In this document: positions 23,119 through 24,685 of the stretch, one piece after another
Position numbering within the stretch: the first letter of the stretch is position 1
How the letters are laid out: each line of letters starts with the position of its first letter
NCBI GenBank assembly: GCA_035547055.1
Contig: DASZVN010000063.1
Coordinates: 1-24,685 of the forward strand
Direction of reading: 5' to 3'
Source of the DNA: DASZVN01 sp035547055
GTDB lineage: Bacteria > Pseudomonadota > Alphaproteobacteria > Rhizobiales > Methylopilaceae
DNA length: 24,685 nucleotides
Notes under the pieces: model-generated
What the model saw: the letters and a program-made list of their open reading frames with translations, nothing else
Told to the model about the DNA's origin: nothing
Databases searched by the model: none
Translations under genes and position numbers: made by a program

Positions 23119-24078
23119 GTCACCCGGAAACGGATCAGTGCCCGGCACGAAAGCATCGAAGGCGGCGAAGAAGGCGGCGCGGACCGGGTCGCGCTCCATC
23201 AGGATTTCGTGGCGGGCTCCGTCCAGCGTGATGATGTGGCCGGTGCGGAGCCCCCGAGCCAGCGCGTGGAGCGGCGGATTGGCGACCACCTTGTCGGCTC
23301 CCGCGGCGACGATCAGGATCGGCAGCGTGATGTCCGCGGCGGTCCGCGGCTCCCGCAACGTCGCCATGGCGCGGTAGGCGGCGCGAACCCAGCCGAGGGT
23401 CGGGGCGCCGAGGAAGAGCTGCGGTGCCGCCCGGTAGAGGGCGACGAGGCGGGCGAACCGGCGAGCGTCGCCGGTCAGCGGATTGCCCTCGAAGCCGGCC
23501 TTCAGCACGTCGTGACGGCTCGCGCCGGGCACGAAAGCGAAACCGAAGCCGAGCGCGACCGCGATTCGGGCGAACGCCTGGGCAAGCGGGCCTTCGGCGC
23601 TGCCGGGCAGGCCGATCATCGGCGCGGTCAGCACCACCCGCTCGAACCACAGCGGCCGGCGTCGCAGCGCGTGGAGCAGGATCGCCCCGCCCATCGAATG
23701 CGCCAGCGCGTAGAACGGCGGCGGGAACTCCGGCAGCGCGAAGTCCTGCATGAAGACGTCGAGATCGCGCTGAAAGTCGTTGAAATTGCCGACATGACCG
23801 CGCCGGCGATTGCGGTAGCGCCGCTGCGACAGGCCCTGGCCACGCCAGTCGAGCGCCGCCACGGCGAACCCGCGCTCGCGCAGGTCCTCGATCGTCTCGA
23901 AATATTTCTCCACGAACTCGGTGCGGCCCTGGAACAGGCAGACGGTGCCGCGCGGCACCTCGGCCTTCGCCGGGAAGCGGACGGCACGCACACGGACGCC
24001 GTCGGCAGTGGTGAGCCAGGCCACCGCGGCACCGGAGGGAATCGGGTTTTCGGAGATGCCGACGAGGTCGTCCGCCAT
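23101..24078 (-). CDS. Alpha/beta hydrolase, lysophospholipase (PldB-like) type
   Basis: A 325-residue serine hydrolase of the lysophospholipase L2/monoacylglycerol lipase group. The nucleophile is Ser128 in ALAHSMGGA (GxSxG-like), the acid is Asp262 (VAAGADKVV) and the base His290 (DGARHEILME). An upstream LDWRGQGLS (77-85) and the GRTEFVEKY oxyanion region are standard. No signal peptide is seen, so it is probably cytoplasmic. ATG 24078 starts MADDLVGISENP; a GTG at 24117 would add 13 residues and is less likely. The stop codon at 23101 lies inside the last codons of convergent hisN. The substrate is probably an acyl ester of a glycerolipid; this is family knowledge only. Confidence 0.88.
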   Translation of the reverse strand: MADDLVGISENPIPSGAAVAWLTTADGVRVRAVRFPAKAEVPRGTVCLFQGRTEFVEKYFETIEDLRERGFAVAALDWRGQGLSQRRYRNRRRGHVGNFNDFQRDLDVFMQDFALPEFPPPFYALAHSMGGAILLHALRRRPLWFERVVLTAPMIGLPGSAEGPLAQAFARIAVALGFGFAFVPGASRHDVLKAGFEGNPLTGDARRFARLVALYRAAPQLFLGAPTLGWVRAAYRAMATLREPRTAADITLPILIVAAGADKVVANPPLHALARGLRTGHIITLDGARHEILMERDPVRAAFFAAFDAFVPGTDPFPGDSVDPL

Positions 24079-24091
24079 GGCGCCTGCAGGT

Positions 24092-24120
24092 CTTGAACGG
24101 GCAAAGCCCCTTACCACATC
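24092..24120 (+). promoter_or_regulatory. Possible promoter for hsp20
   Basis: CTTGAA (24092-24097) is a good -35. A weak -10 (CACATC, 24115-24120) follows after 17 nt, and a start near 24127 would place the transcript's 5' end right at the first ROSE hairpin. Alternatively CCCCTTAC at 24107-24114 recalls a heat-shock sigma-32 -10, but its spacing is short. Confidence 0.4.
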
Positions 24121-24125
24121 CTGGG

Positions 24126-24211
24126 CACGCAGGCCGTTACCGGCTGCGTTTCCAGGCTGGTCCGGCCATTCGGGCGGACCGCCCGCATGTCGCTTCTAAG
24201 GAGGATATGCC
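24126..24211 (+). promoter_or_regulatory. ROSE RNA thermometer in the hsp20 leader
   Basis: The 5' leader folds into three hairpins: one at 24128-24148 (CGCAG/CTGCG), GGTCCG/CGGACC at 24159-24180, and a last one at 24185-24210. In the last, TCGCT (ROSE consensus U(U/C)GCU) and the following bases pair with the Shine-Dalgarno AAGGAGG (24198-24204). G24192 is unpaired or mismatched, at the position of the critical G83 of the Bradyrhizobium ROSE element. Heat would open this weak stem and free the ribosome binding site. Covariance search is needed for formal assignment, but the match is close. Confidence 0.82.
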
Positions 24212-24664
24212 ATGCGTACGTTCGACCCCACCCCTCTCTACCGTTCGACCGTCGGCTTCGATCGGCTGTTCTCGATGCTCGACTCGTTCGCGGGCCCCGA
24301 GACCCCGGCGTACCCGCCCTACAACATCGAGCGCACCGGCGAGAACGCCTACCGCATCTCGATCGCGGTGGCCGGCTTCGCCGAGCCCGATCTCTCGATC
24401 GAGGTCAAGGAGAACCAGCTCACCGTGAAAGGTGAGAAGCAGGTCTCCGACGAGAAGCAGGGCGAGGTGCTCTATCAGGGCATCGCCGCACGCGCTTTCG
24501 AGCGCCGCTTCCAGCTTGCCGACTACGTGCAGGTGAAGGGGGCGAGCCTCGTCAACGGGCTGCTCCATGTCGACCTCGTCCGCGAGGTGCCCGAGGCCAA
24601 GAAGCCCCGCCTGGTACCGATCGCGACCGGCGAGGCCCAGGTGATCGAGGCCAAGGCCGCGTAA
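24212..24664 (+). CDS. Small heat shock protein Hsp20 (class A, IbpA-like)
   Basis: A 150-residue ATP-independent holdase with an alpha-crystallin domain from about residue 36 to 128. The start MRTFDPTPLYRSTVGFDRLF is typical of IbpA-like rhizobial class A proteins. The core YRISIAVAGFAEPDLSIEV and the signature strand SLVNGLLHVDLVREVPE (GxLxVxL) are clear, and the C-terminal KKPRLVPI carries an I/V-x-I-like anchor. ATG 24212 has the strong AAGGAGG 7 nt upstream, sequestered in the ROSE hairpin. It diverges from the alpha/beta hydrolase. It binds unfolding proteins during heat stress; regulation by temperature at the level of translation follows from the leader. Confidence 0.95.
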   Translation: MRTFDPTPLYRSTVGFDRLFSMLDSFAGPETPAYPPYNIERTGENAYRISIAVAGFAEPDLSIEVKENQLTVKGEKQVSDEKQGEVLYQGIAARAFERRFQLADYVQVKGASLVNGLLHVDLVREVPEAKKPRLVPIATGEAQVIEAKAA

Positions 24665-24676
24665 CCGACGGCGATC

Positions 24677-24685
24677 CGTCATGCC
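24677..24685. repeat. Possible start of an F-family repeat at the window edge
   Basis: CGTCATGCC, the last nine bases, equals the left end of F1 (20506). It is too short to be sure. Confidence 0.3.

Overview
The window is very GC-rich chromosomal DNA of an alphaproteobacterium, most likely Hyphomicrobiales (Bradyrhizobium/Rhodopseudomonas-like). The signs are a C4-pathway 5-aminolevulinate synthase, a ROSE RNA thermometer in front of an hsp20 gene, CTTGAC-type promoters, and many intergenic palindromic repeats of the kind common in that order. Genus-level placement is inference.

Layout. 84-6854 holds unlinked genes: an M3 oligoendopeptidase, a glutathione S-transferase, a GNAT acetyltransferase whose frame has lost its stop codon, a solitary branched-chain-amino-acid-type binding protein, a small secreted Cys4 protein and an imelysin-family protein. 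7242-20496 is a catabolic island for homoprotocatechuate (3,4-dihydroxyphenylacetate) meta-cleavage. A leftward pair (FAH-family enzyme, then a benzoylformate-decarboxylase-like ThDP enzyme) diverges from rightward hpaF-hpaE-hpaD. Then come a DUF559 nuclease gene between two direct repeats, an LLM flavin monooxygenase, a divergent O-methyltransferase, an aldo/keto reductase, hpaH, hpaI and a LigB/LigA-like pair. 20617-24664 returns to housekeeping genes: hemA, a small RNA with an anti-Shine-Dalgarno segment, hisN, an alpha/beta hydrolase and a ROSE-controlled hsp20.

How the genes work together. HpaD opens the ring, HpaE oxidises the semialdehyde, HpaF isomerises, the FAH protein probably decarboxylates or isomerises, HpaH hydrates and HpaI cleaves to pyruvate and succinic semialdehyde. 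The upper pathway (HpaBC) and a regulator are not in the window. The LigAB-like enzyme is a second, unrelated extradiol dioxygenase, and the ThDP enzyme might feed arylpyruvates in; both roles are inference.

The most unusual layer is non-coding. At least six palindromic repeat families (named A-F here) fill nearly every gap above about 120 bases. A = GTAGGGTGGGCA arms; B = CCTCTCCC/GGGAGAGG; C = CCACCATGCTTCGCATGG plus CCTCCCCC; D = CGTCATTGCGAG...GCAATCCAGGGG; E = GTCATCCCGG/GATCCGGGATCCGGG; F = CGTCATGCCCG/CCGGGCTTGTCCCGGCC. Two copies, from unrelated families C and D, carry the same kind of 65-67 nt two-hairpin insert in their apical loop. The inserts have compensatory arm changes, and I do not recognise the element. 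One repeat supplies a stop codon, another appears to have removed one, and a pair flanks the DUF559 gene.
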